DNA of 64,000 bases from Kitasatospora aureofaciens (lineage in GTDB: Bacteria > Actinomycetota > Actinomycetes > Streptomycetales > Streptomycetaceae): the NCBI RefSeq assembly GCF_019192735.1, contig NZ_JAHTKP010000004.1, positions 62,001-126,000 of the forward strand, in the 5' to 3' direction. Below, piece after piece: positions 62,214-64,000 of this stretch. The notes beneath the pieces were generated by a model. That model was not told the DNA's origin. It worked only from the letters and a program-made list of their open reading frames with translations, and ran no database searches. The position numbers were made by a program, and so were the translations under genes. The number at the start of each line of letters is the position of its first letter. Position 1 is the first letter of the stretch.

Positions 62214-64000
62214 ATGCAGAACCACTCGGCGCAGGCCCTGGCCGTCTGTTCCCCCGAGCGGGGGAGACTCGACCTCTTCCTCGGCGCCCACGACGGCACC
62301 GTACGGCACAAGGTGTTCGACGGTGCGTGGAGCGCATGGCGTGAGCTCGGCCGCCCCTGGCCCTCGCCCGGGGCTCCGGGCTTCGACTGGTTGAGCGCAA
62401 CGGCGGCCGAGGGCGGCCCGGTTGAGCTCTTCGCCCTCAGTTCCGTCGGGGAGCTCTGGCGACTCCGCGTGGCCGGCGAGGAACAGGGCGAGGAGCTGGG
62501 CGAGGACCGACCGGAGTGGACGTCACTCGGCGTACTCAACGAGGCTTCCGCGGCGACCGGTTTCACGGCCGTGACGACTCAGCCCGGTGATCTGCACGTC
62601 TTCTGCAGTGCGGGCGCGCCGAGCGGCGAGATCGTGCATTGGCGCCCGGGCAGCGGGCCAATTTTGCTCCGTCCGGGCGACCGGACACCCGGGCAGCTGG
62701 GGGCGGTGGCCGTCGCGCCCGGCCGGGTCGATCTCCTCGTCGCCGACACCCGGGAGCGGCGCCTGATCCGCGGGCACTTCGCCGACGGGCCGCCGGTCTG
62801 GGACGAGCTCGGGAACCTGCCCGAGCGGGGCGGACGGTCCTTCACGTGCTTCGCGGCGACGGAGCGCGACGTCTTCCTGGGCGGCGACAACGGCCTGTGG
62901 CACTCCGCCCTCGACACATGGCTCGGCTGGGAGCACCTCGGCGGTGACCTCGCCGCACGCGGCGAGGCCCGACCCCGTCTGGCCGCGGTCTCGTCCGGGA
63001 GCGGCCGGACCGACGTGTTCGCCGTCTGGGCCGGTGTCGCGCTGATGCACCGGTGGTCCGACACCGCGTGGTCCGACTGGCATCTGGTCGACCTGCTGAG
63101 CGGGACTCCGGGCAGCTACGCCGTGCTGCGCCCGGAGGACCTCGTCACCCTGACCGTCCGCGGCGAGGGCCTTCAGGAGCGGACCCAGCCCGACGGCACC
63201 GTGCAGCTGGTGGCCGGTTCCGCCGGCGGGCGCCTGATCGTGGGCTTCCCTCCGCAACACCTGGCCGAGACCGTGCTGGGCTCCGGCTCGTCGAGCCAGG
63301 GTTTCCTCGCCGGACCGTCGAACCTCTGCTTCACCGTCGGCCAGGACCCGGTCACGCTCACCGTCGCCGGTCTGCTCGACGCGATGAACCGGCTCCCTCT
63401 GGCCACCACCGCGGCCTCCGCAGGAGGGGCGGTGACCAGTCTCGAACTCCCGTGGCGCCTGGTGCTCGCCCTGGAACAGCCCGCCCTGGAGAAAGGGGTC
63501 CGGTGCGCGCACCGCACTCTGCCCGCCCCGGGCACCGGCGGCGGTACCGAGCTGTGGCACAGCCGCATCGCGGGCCCCGACGGGCGCCTGGCGGTGCACC
63601 CCGTCCAAGCCCTGGCCGGCAGGACCGACCTGAACACACCGCTGGACGCCTGGGTGGACCGGATCGTCGCGGCCGCGGCCCGGCATCCGAACCGACCGGT
63701 GGCGGTCGACCGTCTGATCCTGAGCGCCTACGGAGCCCGGTTCTCAGCCTCGGCCCACTGGCCCGAGCTGGAATGGACCCATGACGCCGCGCTGGGCCGG
63801 GACTTCTACGTCCGGGTCTCCGTCACCGGCGCCCTGTTCCCGTTCGGGCACCGGGCGGCCTACGTCGAGCTGGACGAGCGGCGGTTCGATCCGACCGATC
63901 CCGCCGTGGCCGCGCTGCACCGGCGGAGCTTCCTGATCGTCACCGAGCCCGTTCGCGACGACTACGGCATCGGCGCGGGCGGCCGGCACGAGCGGACGTT
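62214..64000 (+). CDS. Large propeller-like protein, 3' end outside window
   Basis: Open reading frame of at least 595 codons running off the right edge. Residues about 1-300 show repeated short blades with W and D/G turns (GAWSAWRELG, EWTSLGV, VWDELGNLPERGG, WLGWEHLGGDLAARG, SDWHLVDLL), a six- or seven-bladed PLL/sialidase-like propeller. The later part has WRLVLALEQPAL and RDFYVRVSVTGALFPFGHRAAYVELDERRF and resembles an insecticidal-toxin-complex-like or phage-tail-associated region, without a clear family. No signal peptide. It may bind glycans. Confidence 0.6.
   Translation, partial: MQNHSAQALAVCSPERGRLDLFLGAHDGTVRHKVFDGAWSAWRELGRPWPSPGAPGFDWLSATAAEGGPVELFALSSVGELWRLRVAGEEQGEELGEDRPEWTSLGVLNEASAATGFTAVTTQPGDLHVFCSAGAPSGEIVHWRPGSGPILLRPGDRTPGQLGAVAVAPGRVDLLVADTRERRLIRGHFADGPPVWDELGNLPERGGRSFTCFAATERDVFLGGDNGLWHSALDTWLGWEHLGGDLAARGEARPRLAAVSSGSGRTDVFAVWAGVALMHRWSDTAWSDWHLVDLLSGTPGSYAVLRPEDLVTLTVRGEGLQERTQPDGTVQLVAGSAGGRLIVGFPPQHLAETVLGSGSSSQGFLAGPSNLCFTVGQDPVTLTVAGLLDAMNRLPLATTAASAGGAVTSLELPWRLVLALEQPALEKGVRCAHRTLPAPGTGGGTELWHSRIAGPDGRLAVHPVQALAGRTDLNTPLDAWVDRIVAAAARHPNRPVAVDRLILSAYGARFSASAHWPELEWTHDAALGRDFYVRVSVTGALFPFGHRAAYVELDERRFDPTDPAVAALHRRSFLIVTEPVRDDYGIGAGGRHERT

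Noticed and set aside
62523..63686. Leftward ORF of 387 codons near the right edge
   Set aside because: Antisense to the propeller-like gene; composition typical of complement frames.

Overview
The window is very GC-rich with long, tightly packed genes. It carries a type II polyketide synthase, a SARP regulator, lipobox lipoproteins, and GTG or TTG starts behind purine-rich ribosome binding sites. This points to a filamentous actinomycete of the Streptomyces/Kitasatospora kind. I see no rRNA, tRNA, CRISPR array, integrase or insertion sequence.

Positions 1-19,000 are ordinary chromosome. They hold a secreted GH27 galactosidase (cut by the window edge), an orphan sugar-binding lipoprotein, a HAD-GT20 fusion (probable glucosylglycerol-phosphate synthase/phosphatase), a PfkB kinase and an asparaginase. 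A membrane-anchored HTH protein, a DUF4232-type lipoprotein, an ArsR/SRPBCC pair and several secreted or surface proteins follow: a Pro-Thr stalk protein, a ricin-type lectin and a repeat protein at 18234-18956. Two gene remnants lie here, a methyltransferase tail at 10416-10814 and a frameshifted amidohydrolase near 11481-11940.

Positions 19,132-59,847 form a biosynthetic gene cluster. The core is a cupin cyclase, KS-alpha, chain length factor, ACP and aromatase operon (56118-59847). Tailoring genes typical of pentangular aromatic polyketides lie at 33601-38256: TcmI-type cyclase, SchA/CurD-like protein, ketoreductase, two small ABM monooxygenases, DUF1772 oxygenase-like protein and O-methyltransferase. 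A starter-unit block at 23359-33411 contains 2-isopropylmalate synthase, 2-oxoacid dehydrogenase E1 alpha/beta, a two-subunit B12 acyl-CoA mutase, KAS III and a free acyltransferase. Export and control are MFS, MMPL, MarR and SARP genes.

The unusual part is a complete set for making an N-N bond by the lysine route known from s56-p1-type hydrazine pathways: a lysine N6-hydroxylase (52679-53971), a zinc cupin and a methionyl-tRNA-synthetase-like protein as two overlapping genes (46243-48050), and a glycine/D-amino-acid-oxidase-like flavoenzyme (45174-46235). There are also two asparagine-synthetase-like amide ligases, one with a wrecked glutaminase half, and a glutamine-synthetase-like ligase. 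The inferred product is an aromatic polyketide carrying a hydrazine-derived (hydrazide, N-amino lactam or oxidised N-N) group, primed by a branched or rearranged acyl starter. The mutase has lost the known substrate-specificity residues and a normally invariant histidine.

Downstream, 59981-64000 returns to chromosomal genes: a bifunctional penicillin-binding protein and a propeller-like protein cut by the window end. A recurring oddity in the cluster is short tandem repeats of 5-24 bp at gene junctions, several of which duplicate the stop codon.
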